Notes under the pieces: generated by a model | Seen by the model: the letters and a program-made list of their open reading frames with translations, nothing else | Databases searched by the model: none | Told to the model about the DNA's origin: nothing | Shown here: positions 16,904 to 24,940 of the stretch, piece by piece | Layout: every line of letters starts with the position of its first letter | Position numbering within the stretch: the stretch's first letter is position 1 | NCBI GenBank assembly: GCA_036567965.1 | Contig: DATCTN010000030.1 | Coordinates: forward strand, 1-64,000 | Direction of reading: 5' to 3' | Source of the DNA: Candidatus Kryptoniota bacterium | GTDB taxonomy: Bacteria; Bacteroidota; Ignavibacteria; Kryptoniales; JAKASW01 | DNA length: 64,000 nucleotides | Program-made: the position numbers and the translations under genes

Positions 16904-18276
16904 CTCAGGACGATTATAAACCTGCAGCCGTGCGTGAGAGCCCGAGGCGCCCTCCGGCCACATATAATAATTTTGGACCGGACTTTATGCCCGCGAATAC
17001 GCGTCGCCTGACGCCTTTTCTTGTCTTAATATTTTTCTCGGCTCTAACAATCGTTATTCCGACTTGTAATTCTCTCGCCCAGGAACAGCCTGTTCGTCTT
17101 ATTCATGCGGACAGTCTCATCGGCTATTCGCTCGGAGGTGATTCTTATCGCGAACTGATAGGTCACGTCACGATGCAGCACGAGTCTACAGTTCTCAAGT
17201 GCGATCGTGCTGTTCAGAATCTGACAAAAGACATTGTGAACCTGTACGGTCATGTAAGAGTGGAGGACGACACGCTTACGCTGCTTGCAAAACAGGCGCA
17301 GTATTTTGGAAAGACAAAAGAAGTCCAGAGCGACAGTGCCGTTTATCTGAACGATCGGAAGAGATCCCTCGACGCCGACAGGGGTACCTACAACACCGAC
17401 ACCAAAGAGGCCAGATTTTTCGGAAACGTATTCGTTCGCGATTCAGTATCTCAACTCACCAGTGACCAATTGGTATATTTTCGAAACGAAGGCAAGACAA
17501 TCGCTGACGGGAACGTAAAAATAAAAAGCCTTGAAAATAATGTTACTGTTCGCGGGAAGCATTTCGAGGATTACGATAAACAGCATCACAGTATCATGGT
17601 CGGCATTCCGGAACTCGTGCAGATAGACACCGCCTCCGACGGCAAGATAGACACCTTGATGATCACGTCGCTATTCATGGAGGCATACAGGGACAGCGCG
17701 AATGAAAAGTTTGTCGCCCGTGACAGCGTCGAAGTTGTTCGCGGCTCTCTATCGGCGCGCTGCGGTTACGGAACATATTTCTCTAAGGACAGTCTCGTGA
17801 TCCTGCAGAATGCGCCGGTTGTTTGGTACGAAGACAATCAGCTCGTCGGCGACAGCGTCTCGGTATTTATTCGCGACAAGAAGATTTCGAGAGTAGAGGT
17901 CGTAGGCTCGGCATTCGCAATTTCTCAGAGCGATTCGGTTTACGCAGACCGGTACAACCAGCTGAAGGGGAAAAGGCTCACGATGTTCCTCAACGACAGG
18001 AAGGTGGACCACATCATCGTTGAAAATAACGCGACGAGTTTGTATTATCTTTACGACAAAGACAAGCCAAACGGCGTGAACAAAGTCAGCGGGGACCGTG
18101 TCGTAATGTATTTCAAAGATGGTAAAGTGGAAAGGATCGCCGTATTGAGTGGAGTCGAAGGAGAGTATTCTCCCGAGAAAATGGTGAAGACTAAAATAAA
18201 CGCATACAATCTTGCGGGATTCACGTACCATAAAAACCGTCCTCTCAAAGGCGAATTTCCGGTGTCATGGAAATGA
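16900..18276 (+). CDS. lptA: OstA/LptA-like LPS transport protein, long form
   Basis: A 458-residue protein with an N-terminal membrane/signal segment (about 38-60) and a periplasmic body of repeated OstA-type beta-jellyroll strands (VTMQHESTVLKCDRAVQNLTKDIVNLYGHVRVEDDTLTL style), spanning at least two LptA units. It would form the periplasmic bridge for LPS. E. coli LptA is 185 residues, so this is more than double, as in other FCB bacteria. The GTG start overlaps lptC; ATG 16987 (residue 30) just ahead of the signal segment is an alternative start. It overlaps lptB by 10 bp. Confidence 0.82.
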   Translation: MTQDDYKPAAVRESPRRPPATYNNFGPDFMPANTRRLTPFLVLIFFSALTIVIPTCNSLAQEQPVRLIHADSLIGYSLGGDSYRELIGHVTMQHESTVLKCDRAVQNLTKDIVNLYGHVRVEDDTLTLLAKQAQYFGKTKEVQSDSAVYLNDRKRSLDADRGTYNTDTKEARFFGNVFVRDSVSQLTSDQLVYFRNEGKTIADGNVKIKSLENNVTVRGKHFEDYDKQHHSIMVGIPELVQIDTASDGKIDTLMITSLFMEAYRDSANEKFVARDSVEVVRGSLSARCGYGTYFSKDSLVILQNAPVVWYEDNQLVGDSVSVFIRDKKISRVEVVGSAFAISQSDSVYADRYNQLKGKRLTMFLNDRKVDHIIVENNATSLYYLYDKDKPNGVNKVSGDRVVMYFKDGKVERIAVLSGVEGEYSPEKMVKTKINAYNLAGFTYHKNRPLKGEFPVSWK

Positions 18277-19058
18277 GTGAAGATAATTTGAGGGGAAGGG
18301 ACGGCGATCTGCAATATGTTGCGGGTGCCTCATTCTTGTATTCACGTGAGCTCAAGAAGCGGTACAAAAAGAGATTCGTCGTCAATGAAGTATCGGTAGA
18401 CGTCAAGCAAGGCGAAGTGGTCGGTCTTCTCGGTCCGAACGGTGCGGGGAAGACAACGACTTTTTATATGATGGTCGGAATGATAAAGCCAAACATGGGA
18501 GATGTTTTCATAGATCAGCAGAACATAACAAATCTCCCGATGTACAAGCGCGCGCGGCTCGGGATTGGATATTTGCCGCAAGAACCGTCGATATTCAGGA
18601 AGATGAGTGTCGAAGACAATATCATGGCCGTCCTTGAGTTCAGGAAGTTGAGCCCGGGAGCCAGAAAACAAAGATGCGACGAGTTGATAAACGAGCTTGG
18701 CGTCTCGCAAATCAGGAAAACGCCCGGATACGCATTGAGCGGCGGCGAGAGACGGCGCACTGAAATAGCGCGCTCACTTGCGACCGACCCGAAGTTCATG
18801 CTCCTCGACGAGCCCTTCGCGGGCATCGATCCTCTCGCGGTGGAAGACATTATGAGAATAGTGGTCAGCCTGAAGAATCGGGGCATTGGAGTTCTGATAA
18901 CCGACCATAATGTCCACGAAACGCTCTCGATAGTCGACAGAGCATATTTATTGTTCGAAGGGAGAATCCTAAAATCAGGCACATCCGAATATCTCGCGAA
19001 CGATCCGGAAGCGAGAAAGCTGTACCTCGGGGAAAAATTCAAGCTCGACAGGTACTGA
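18267..19058 (+). CDS. lptB: LPS export ABC transporter ATPase
   Basis: A 263-residue ABC ATPase. Walker A is GPNGAGKTT (56-64), the signature is LSGGERRR (about 156), Walker B is FMLLDEPFAGID, and the H-loop is ITDHNVHETL. The phrases LPQEPSIFRKMSVEDNI and EPFAGIDPLAV are typical of LptB. It powers LPS extraction with LptF/LptG, which are not in the window. It has an N-terminal extension of about 20 residues relative to E. coli. It is the last gene of the coupled LPS run, followed by a 194-bp non-coding stretch. Confidence 0.95.
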   Translation: MEMSEDNLRGRDGDLQYVAGASFLYSRELKKRYKKRFVVNEVSVDVKQGEVVGLLGPNGAGKTTTFYMMVGMIKPNMGDVFIDQQNITNLPMYKRARLGIGYLPQEPSIFRKMSVEDNIMAVLEFRKLSPGARKQRCDELINELGVSQIRKTPGYALSGGERRRTEIARSLATDPKFMLLDEPFAGIDPLAVEDIMRIVVSLKNRGIGVLITDHNVHETLSIVDRAYLLFEGRILKSGTSEYLANDPEARKLYLGEKFKLDRY

Positions 19059-19252
19059 GGAATAAATCCTAAGTACGAAGTCCTGAATCCTAAACAATAT
19101 CTAAACAATAAGATTCTAAACTGACCGCATACAACTTTAAATGTTGTTAATTCGGATTTTGAATCTGTATGGAGTTTTCCCGAAGGGCTGCCTTCGACAA
19201 GAGCTTAGGACTTTGTATTTCTTCTTCCTTGATGAATAACTGATGCCGATGC
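19059..19252. other. AT-rich intergenic stretch after lptB
   Basis: No coding frame of note. 19069-19123 is an AT-rich run of short repeated words (cctaa, taaacaat, ctaaac) that looks like dispersed spacer repeat. 19177-19196 holds TTCCCGAAGGG-ctg-CCTTCG, similar to one arm of the palindrome at 142-169. I see no T-tailed terminator for lptB. Confidence 0.5.
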
Positions 19253-19281
19253 TTGCACTTTTCCAAGTCCTTTACTTATAT
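19253..19281 (+). promoter_or_regulatory. candidate promoter for the aromatic leader and aroF
   Basis: TTGCAC at 19253-19258 and TTATAT at 19276-19281 are 17 bp apart, a normal housekeeping-sigma spacing, each with 4 of 6 consensus bases. A start about 7 bp further would put the leader-peptide ATG at or within a few bases of the 5' end, which would explain why it has no ribosome site. Bacteroidota promoters can differ from this consensus, so it is a guess. Confidence 0.35.
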
Positions 19282-19289
19282 TCAAATCA

Positions 19290-19436
19290 ATGAAGCTACA
19301 CTCAAACATAAGCGGACGGGCAACCAAATCCGATGAACGGCTCTCAAACGTCGTCTCGTTTGCCGCTTTTTCTTCCTGGGGTTCGCCCCTGGCATACTCC
19401 TACTTCTATTTCTATTTCCCCTACCGGGGAATATGA
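19290..19436 (+). CDS. Tyr/Phe-rich leader peptide upstream of aroF
   Basis: A 48-codon frame beginning MKLHSNIS and ending LAYSYFYFYFPYRGI then TGA. Residues 36-45 (19395-19424) are YSYFYFYFPY: five Tyr and three Phe in ten codons. It lies 134 bp before the ATG of DAHP synthase, the entry enzyme to Tyr, Phe and Trp. Such a run of the end-product amino acids, close to the stop codon, is the hallmark of attenuation leader peptides. No strong ribosome site precedes the ATG. The first 34 codons are unremarkable, so the true start could be further in. It is inferred to sense Tyr/Phe charging by ribosome stalling. Confidence 0.65.
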   Translation: MKLHSNISGRATKSDERLSNVVSFAAFSSWGSPLAYSYFYFYFPYRGI

Positions 19437-19553
19437 TCTTACTCTAACCATATATATCTGTATTTTCCCAACATTTGAAAAAGAGATTTCCGAATGATTA
19501 TTCGGACTCATAGAGAATTTGAAACGGATTTTCAGTCCGGAGCGAGACTCCGG
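19375..19553 (+). promoter_or_regulatory. candidate attenuator leader RNA of aroF
   Basis: Four perfect or near-perfect hairpins follow in order. H1 19375-19392 is CCTGGGG/CCCCTGG around TTCG. H2 19416-19431 is TTCCCC/GGGGAA and overlaps the last Phe and Tyr codons. H3 19489-19506 is TCCGAAT/ATTCGGA. H4 19537-19553 is CCGGAG/CTCCGG and ends just before the aroF ribosome site AGGGAG. CGGACT (19503-19508) can instead pair with AGTCCG (19534-19539), which breaks both H3 and H4, and the GGGG/CCCC blocks of H1 and H2 can also swap partners. No T-run follows any stem, so control may be of translation or by Rho rather than an intrinsic terminator. Confidence 0.5.
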
Positions 19554-19569
19554 GAAGGGAGCAAATAAA

Positions 19570-20586
19570 ATGGTTGTGGTTTTTGAAGAGGAAGCCAGCG
19601 AAAACGAAATCGAAAATGTGATTAAAGTCCTGAACGAGTTTGGCTTCGATGTACATCGATCGACGGGTGTCTCGAGAACCATCCTCGGCGCGATCGGTGT
19701 CAAACCTGATTTCGATCATCGTCAGATACAGGTATTGCCGGGTGTTGATGAAGTCTACCGCGTCACGGAACCATACAAGCTCGCGAACAGGACATTCAAA
19801 CCAGAGGGAACAATAATCGATATCAAGGGCGTGAAGGTCGGCGGAAATGAAGTCGTGGTCATGGCAGGACCGTGCGCCGTGGAGAATGAGAAACAGCTGT
19901 TCGCAATAGCGGAACACGTTTCGAAGAACGGCGCGAAACTACTCCGTGGCGGCGCCTTCAAGCCGCGGACATCTCCCTATTCATTCCAGGGGATGGGCGA
20001 AGACGGGCTGAAGCTTCTCCGCAAAGCGGGTGATGAGTTCGGACTTGTTGTGATTACTGAAGTCATGGACAAAAGCCAGATCGATCTGGTCGCGGAATAC
20101 GCGGACATCCTGCAGGTAGGCGCGCGAAATATGCAGAACTTCACTTTGTTGAAGGACCTCGGAAAAATTTCGAAACCCGTGATGTTGAAGCGTGGACTCG
20201 CATCAACGGTAGAGGAATGGCTGATGGCGGCAGAATACATCTTGTCAGGCGGTAACAGGGATGTCATGTTGTGCGAGCGCGGAATCAGGACATTCGAGAA
20301 CTCCACACGAAACACGCTCGACATAAACGCGATTCCAGTCGTTCACAAAAAGAGCCATCTACCGGTCATAGTCGATCCGTCTCATGCCACCGGCATCAGG
20401 GATAAGGTCGTTCCAGTTGCAAGAGCGGCGGTTGCAGTTGGGGCCGATGGAATAATGGTCGAGGTCCACAACGATCCCGGCAAGGCGCTGTCGGACGGAC
20501 CGCAGTCGCTCTTTCCCGACCAGTTTACTCAGATGATGAAGGAAATCAGACTTATTGCAAAGGCGATAGGAAGAGAAGTGGCTTGA
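19570..20586 (+). CDS. aroF: 3-deoxy-7-phosphoheptulonate (DAHP) synthase
   Basis: A 338-residue enzyme condensing PEP and erythrose 4-phosphate, the first step to chorismate. Residues 1-70 are a ferredoxin-like regulatory domain ([18 protein letters not shown] to RTILGAIG), known in this subtype to give feedback inhibition by Tyr/Phe. The catalytic barrel has [30 protein letters not shown] and [14 protein letters not shown] chose ATG 19570 over the upstream in-frame start at 19519 because AGGGAG precedes it, the family begins here, and the extra 17 codons run through hairpin H4. It probably forms an operon with tyrA 41 bp downstream, and with the leader above. Confidence 0.95.
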   Translation: MVVVFEEEASENEIENVIKVLNEFGFDVHRSTGVSRTILGAIGVKPDFDHRQIQVLPGVDEVYRVTEPYKLANRTFKPEGTIIDIKGVKVGGNEVVVMAGPCAVENEKQLFAIAEHVSKNGAKLLRGGAFKPRTSPYSFQGMGEDGLKLLRKAGDEFGLVVITEVMDKSQIDLVAEYADILQVGARNMQNFTLLKDLGKISKPVMLKRGLASTVEEWLMAAEYILSGGNRDVMLCERGIRTFENSTRNTLDINAIPVVHKKSHLPVIVDPSHATGIRDKVVPVARAAVAVGADGIMVEVHNDPGKALSDGPQSLFPDQFTQMMKEIRLIAKAIGREVA

Positions 20587-20627
20587 TCTTTTCACGAAGA
20601 CTTAGAACTCAAAATATAGGTTGACCA

Positions 20628-21755
20628 TTGGACGAGTTTGAAAGCTTCGATTCATCCAAGAAAGTGGGAGTCGTCGGATGCGGATTGATCGGCGGCTCGA
20701 TCGCGCTATCGCTTTCGAACAGCGGCTACCAGGTTTTCGTCGTTGATCTTCCCGGAAATGAAGGGAAGATAAGCAAGCAGATCCCTTTTGCGGTGGTAAG
20801 AAAAAGCATTCGCGATCTGTGTGCCGACGTGCCGTCAGTAATTTTTATCTGTGCGCCAACCGACCAATCCTCCGCTATCCTGGAGGAAATTGCCTCGAGT
20901 TGCAGGAAGGGGACGATAATTACGGATGTTTCGGGAGTGAAACTTCCGATTATGGAAAAAGCGGCACGCTCGGTTCCCGATGGCGTGATATTTGTCGGCG
21001 GACATCCTATGGCTGGCTCCGAAAAATCCGGTGTCGAAGCCGCGCAACCGTTTCTTTTCCAAAATGCGGTTTACGTCTTCAGTCCGCTGAAAAAGTATTC
21101 GGAAAAGGAAATCGCGCCTCTGGTTGAAGCTGTCGAGCGACTCGGAGCTCGAATACTTTTCATGGATGCATCTCAACATGATAGGATCGCTGCCGCAACC
21201 AGTCATCTCCCACAATTGATCGCTGTAGAGCTCGTAAATCTGATCGGCGATCTGTCTTCGAAGGACGAGCACTTCAACACTCTAGCCGCCGGCGGGTTCA
21301 GGGATATGACGCGTGTCGCGTCGAGCGATTTTTCCGTGTGGCAGGAGGTTATCTCCGCGAACCGACAAAACATCGGCGAAATACTCGATGCGTTCATCGG
21401 AAAACTGGAGCAGCTGAAATCCGCAGTCGAGGGGGAGCGCAGCGGCAAGATTAAGAAAGAATTTGAGTCGGCCAATCATGCTCGCAGGAAAATCGGGAAA
21501 AGTGGGAAAGGATTCCTTAAGCCGCTCTATGATCTTCACGTCGTGGTGGAGGACAAGGTCGGGGTCCTGAAGGAAATCACATCGACTCTTGCTGACTCCG
21601 GCATAAATATCAAGGACATGGAGCTCCTTAAAGTCAGGGAGGGTACCGGCGGGATGTTCAGGCTGTCGTTCGACACGGAGGAAATCATGGACGAGGCAGC
21701 GCGCATCCTGGGTGAACACGGATTCCAGGTTTTGCGAAAGGAGTTCGAAGGCTAA
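20628..21755 (+). CDS. tyrA: prephenate dehydrogenase with ACT domain
   Basis: A 375-residue enzyme converting prephenate to 4-hydroxyphenylpyruvate with NAD(P), toward tyrosine. The N-terminal Rossmann motif is VGVVGCGLIGGSIALSL (12-28); catalytic-region motifs are GGHPMAGSEKSG (about 121-132) and ATSHLPQLIAVEL with the conserved His. The C-terminal ACT domain (about 302-370, LHVVVEDKVGVLKEITSTLADSGINI) is a typical amino-acid sensor. The start is TTG with a weak AGG site. It ends 4 bp into the convergent polymerase gene. Confidence 0.93.
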   Translation: MDEFESFDSSKKVGVVGCGLIGGSIALSLSNSGYQVFVVDLPGNEGKISKQIPFAVVRKSIRDLCADVPSVIFICAPTDQSSAILEEIASSCRKGTIITDVSGVKLPIMEKAARSVPDGVIFVGGHPMAGSEKSGVEAAQPFLFQNAVYVFSPLKKYSEKEIAPLVEAVERLGARILFMDASQHDRIAAATSHLPQLIAVELVNLIGDLSSKDEHFNTLAAGGFRDMTRVASSDFSVWQEVISANRQNIGEILDAFIGKLEQLKSAVEGERSGKIKKEFESANHARRKIGKSGKGFLKPLYDLHVVVEDKVGVLKEITSTLADSGINIKDMELLKVREGTGGMFRLSFDTEEIMDEAARILGEHGFQVLRKEFEG

Positions 21756-24085
21756 TCGCCTTCTTCTTCCTCAATCTTTGCCTCGGGCTCGGTTACTTCT
21801 TTGGTAATGATCCTGACGCCTTCCAGAGACGTCTTGAATAGTGACCCCTCGTCAGAAGAGAATATTTTCCTGAAATCCTCCGGTGTGAAGAATTCCGAAA
21901 ATCTTTCCGAATATTCGTCCAGCTTTCTAAGGTAGTACTGCGCGTTGTACTCGGGCGGCGAGGGTTCCTCCGGATCATATATGCGCGCGTTCGCGAACGA
22001 CCTTGTGGAAGGATCGTTCCCCACGATGTAGTACGATACTCTATCACCCGGTTTCAGACGAAGTCCGGCGCCCAGCGCTGCCTCGTAACTTGCCGAACGG
22101 TTTCTTTTGTTCGATTTCACGGCGGTAATATAATCGTCTATCGTCTCACGCACGCTTTCTGTTCTTACCATTTTCCGTAGCGGCAATTCCCGGGCTGAAA
22201 TCGCTCGCGCAAAATCAGAATAGAGGAGATGAAGCGCCTCAATCGCCTCGCGGAGTAAATATTCGACAGCCGTCTCTATGAATTCTCTTCCGAATCTCTC
22301 CATGCTTCTGGAAATCAGCGACGATCCGCGCATCTTTACTCTGCCGTCATACCCGAGAAGCGCGTAGTTCTTTTTCTTGTAACTCAACATTTTCTCGTAT
22401 CTGCCGTCGAGGGAAAGGTTAATTCCTGTCTCGAGCACATTGGACAAGCTCTTGACGAATTTTGTCTCTCCTTCTTCTCCTCTGATTTCGGGAGGTGGCA
22501 CGAAGTAGAGGCCGTCGGTATCGACTTCCAGGAGTGTCCCGCCTTCCGACCTGATTTGTGCAATAAGTTGCCTCAGTATTTTCTGGCCGGTCTCCGTGAC
22601 TCTGTCGGCCGAGACGTAGTCGTTGAAGATGCCTCTTGAGTAACCGAGGTAGCCGTAGTATGAATTGATCAGAATCTTCAGAGAGGACTGCATGGCATCT
22701 AGCTTCGATTTCTGGACAGGGTCGCTCTCCTCTTTCATCTTCTTCTTCGTGTCGAGTCGGAGCTTGGTCAGGTGCTTGAGTGTCTTCTGGAACACTCCGA
22801 GGTCGTCGGTCGGCGGCGAAATCTTGTGTGCCAGCATGATCGATGGATAAAGCGACTCGACATCCGCGTGAATGACGGGTCCCGCGACGCCTCTTACGAA
22901 AACATCGGTGTAACCTCCTGAAGTCTGTCTGCCCGTTTGCGGACGCGGCAATGAATGCTTCTTCCTCAAGTACTCGCGAACAAACAGCGATTCAATTTTC
23001 GCTGCGGCACCTGATCGCGGAATATGCCCGTAGTTGTACGGGAGCATCTGGGCAAGGTAGAAGTTTGCCTGGGAAAGATGTTCGGCAATCATCCTCGTCT
23101 CTCTCACGTCGTCGAGTGCGTACTTGACGAGGTGGTCCGGGTCCTTGAGCCAGGTTTCGGAAATCTTCGAGCCTTCGATGTAGACTCTGTCCTTCGACGC
23201 GAATCCGAAGAACTTCGCCACATTCTTCAAACCGTAACTTTCAAGCTCTCTTCTCTGGCTGTCGTAATTCTGGACGAGAAGCCATGTATCAATTATGTGC
23301 CTACCGGGAATCTCGACATTCGAATACTCAATTTCCTTCTCGGCGTATGAAAGACGTGAGGTGAATACTTTCGGTTCAAGTGAGTCGCGGCCAATCTTTA
23401 GTTTCACGCCGCACATCTCGCCTCGTCTCAGGATGTACGGAATATCGAAGTTGAAAATATTGTGCCCCTCGATTACGTCAGGATCGCGATTCCTTATTAT
23501 GTCGACCAGCTCGTTCAGCATCTCGCCTTCGGACTTCTGTCTGCCGTCGATTACGTATTCCCATCCGGTATTGTCGGAAAGTGAAATCAGTATGATCCTG
23601 TCCTGCAAGCGGCCAGCATTTGAGAATCCGGCGGAAGAGAATGTCTCGATATCCAGCTGCATCCTTCTTAATTCGGAAAAATCCATCTCTTTGAAAAGTG
23701 TCGTCCCTGTCTGCATCAGATACTGAAAAACGGGATCCAGCTTCACATATACTTCATCCATGTCGGAAGTTTCCTGCACGAATGTGCCCGTCCGATTGCC
23801 GAGATTGTCCGCCACCGCTTTCAAGCCGGCTCGCATTTCGCTCCAGCGGTGGAAAATACACAGGTACTTGTAGTGGTTATTGCCCGCGAGTTTGACTTTC
23901 CAGTATTTCTTATCGAACCCGCTCAGCAAATTCTCGTCTTGCAGGAAGAAGAAGGGGAAGAACTTGTGTTGCGTGATGACCGTCTTTCCCTCGACGCGCT
24001 TCGCTACTTTAATTGCAGACTCGCTCGCCTGGTAGACGGCGACGATTTTCGTTTCGGCGTTATGTCCGAATAATAAGGAGTCCAT
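21752..24085 (-). CDS. family B DNA polymerase with 3'-5' exonuclease
   Basis: A 777-residue polymerase of the archaeal-like family B. Exonuclease motifs: Exo I LDIET (144-148), Exo II GHNIFNFDIP (207-216), Exo III Y322-x3-D326. Polymerase motifs: A DVESLYPSIM (408-417), B KILINSYYGYLGY (470-482), C VDTDGLYF with DTDG at 522-525, and KMRGSSL as the KxRG-type motif. All catalytic acids are present, so it should be active and proofreading. The length matches archaeal PolB and E. coli Pol II (783). The likely role is repair or lesion restart rather than main replication. It sits 26 bp after udk on the same strand. The acidic C-terminal tail may be a PIP-like or protein-contact tail. Confidence 0.93.
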   Translation of the reverse strand: MDSLLFGHNAETKIVAVYQASESAIKVAKRVEGKTVITQHKFFPFFFLQDENLLSGFDKKYWKVKLAGNNHYKYLCIFHRWSEMRAGLKAVADNLGNRTGTFVQETSDMDEVYVKLDPVFQYLMQTGTTLFKEMDFSELRRMQLDIETFSSAGFSNAGRLQDRIILISLSDNTGWEYVIDGRQKSEGEMLNELVDIIRNRDPDVIEGHNIFNFDIPYILRRGEMCGVKLKIGRDSLEPKVFTSRLSYAEKEIEYSNVEIPGRHIIDTWLLVQNYDSQRRELESYGLKNVAKFFGFASKDRVYIEGSKISETWLKDPDHLVKYALDDVRETRMIAEHLSQANFYLAQMLPYNYGHIPRSGAAAKIESLFVREYLRKKHSLPRPQTGRQTSGGYTDVFVRGVAGPVIHADVESLYPSIMLAHKISPPTDDLGVFQKTLKHLTKLRLDTKKKMKEESDPVQKSKLDAMQSSLKILINSYYGYLGYSRGIFNDYVSADRVTETGQKILRQLIAQIRSEGGTLLEVDTDGLYFVPPPEIRGEEGETKFVKSLSNVLETGINLSLDGRYEKMLSYKKKNYALLGYDGRVKMRGSSLISRSMERFGREFIETAVEYLLREAIEALHLLYSDFARAISARELPLRKMVRTESVRETIDDYITAVKSNKRNRSASYEAALGAGLRLKPGDRVSYYIVGNDPSTRSFANARIYDPEEPSPPEYNAQYYLRKLDEYSERFSEFFTPEDFRKIFSSDEGSLFKTSLEGVRIITKEVTEPEAKIEEEEGD

Positions 24086-24111
24086 GACGTTTCAAAGTGG
24101 GTGTCGTGATG

Positions 24112-24747
24112 TTACAGCCGTTTGTCATCTTCATTGTCGATCATCATTTGTATCCGGGAGGCGATAGTGGCGATAGCCACGGCGTTCTCGCCGCCTTTGG
24201 GTATGATTATGTCCGCCCATCTCTTGCTTGGTTCGACGAATTCCAGGTGCATCGGCTTCACGGTCTCAACGTATTGAGACATGACGGACTCAATCGATCT
24301 TCCGCGCTCCATTATGTCACGCGTAAGTCTGCGAAGCAGCCGTTCATCGGCGTCGGTATCGACAAATATTTTAATGTCCAGGAGGTCGCGCAGTTCTTTT
24401 TCCACGAAGATCAAAATGCCTTCCACAATGATAACCTTGCTGGGGCGTACGAGTTCCTTCTTCTCAAGCCGCCTGTATGTGGCAAAATCGTAAACGGGTT
24501 TCCTTATCGCACGATGGGCCTTGAGAGATTTGAGATGTCTCACCAGCAAAGGCGTATCGAGGGAGTCCGGATGATCGAAATTCACCTGCGCATGAGTTCT
24601 GCCGCGGAATGATGAAATATCTTTGTAATACGAATCATGCTGGATTATAAGTACATTGTCGATACGAAGGTTGTCAATTATCCTCCGGGTTACCGTTGTC
24701 TTTCCGGATCCTGTTCCTCCTGCGATCCCTATGAGTATTGGTTTCAT
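24112..24747 (-). CDS. udk: uridine kinase
   Basis: A 211-residue uridine/cytidine kinase of pyrimidine salvage. The P-loop is GIAGGTGSGKTT (7-18), and the substrate region includes IIQHDSYYKD and NFDHPDSLDTPLL, followed by PVYDFATYRR and VIIVEGILIF, the usual Udk motifs in order. The length is normal. It is probably cotranscribed with the polymerase gene; the link is not functionally obvious. Confidence 0.95.
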   Translation of the reverse strand: MKPILIGIAGGTGSGKTTVTRRIIDNLRIDNVLIIQHDSYYKDISSFRGRTHAQVNFDHPDSLDTPLLVRHLKSLKAHRAIRKPVYDFATYRRLEKKELVRPSKVIIVEGILIFVEKELRDLLDIKIFVDTDADERLLRRLTRDIMERGRSIESVMSQYVETVKPMHLEFVEPSKRWADIIIPKGGENAVAIATIASRIQMMIDNEDDKRL

Positions 24748-24885
24748 CTATTCGTGAGAAATGGCTGATTGCTTCGTGGATGCACACCCGGGCACTTCCC
24801 GGCGAACTGCAAGTTATCAAACAGACAACGGCCAGTCAAATCCTCGGGAGTCCGTAGATCTGAATGCCTCGCGCCGGAATGAACT

Positions 24886-24917
24886 AAAACGGGCGCGCCG
24901 CTGAACCAGGCACGCCC
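24886..24917 (-). terminator. rho-independent terminator of gltA
   Basis: On the minus strand a 9-bp stem, GGGCGTGCC with GGCGCGCCC (one G-T pair), closes a 9-base loop and is followed by GTTTTAG. It begins 23 bp after the citrate synthase stop, so it separates gltA from udk-polB. Confidence 0.8.
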
Positions 24918-24940
24918 GCAAATTGTGATATGATGATATG

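Noticed and set aside
19059-19570. T-box or riboswitch before aroF
   Set aside because: No T-box sequence, specifier loop or known aptamer core was seen; the Tyr/Phe-coding peptide explains the region better.
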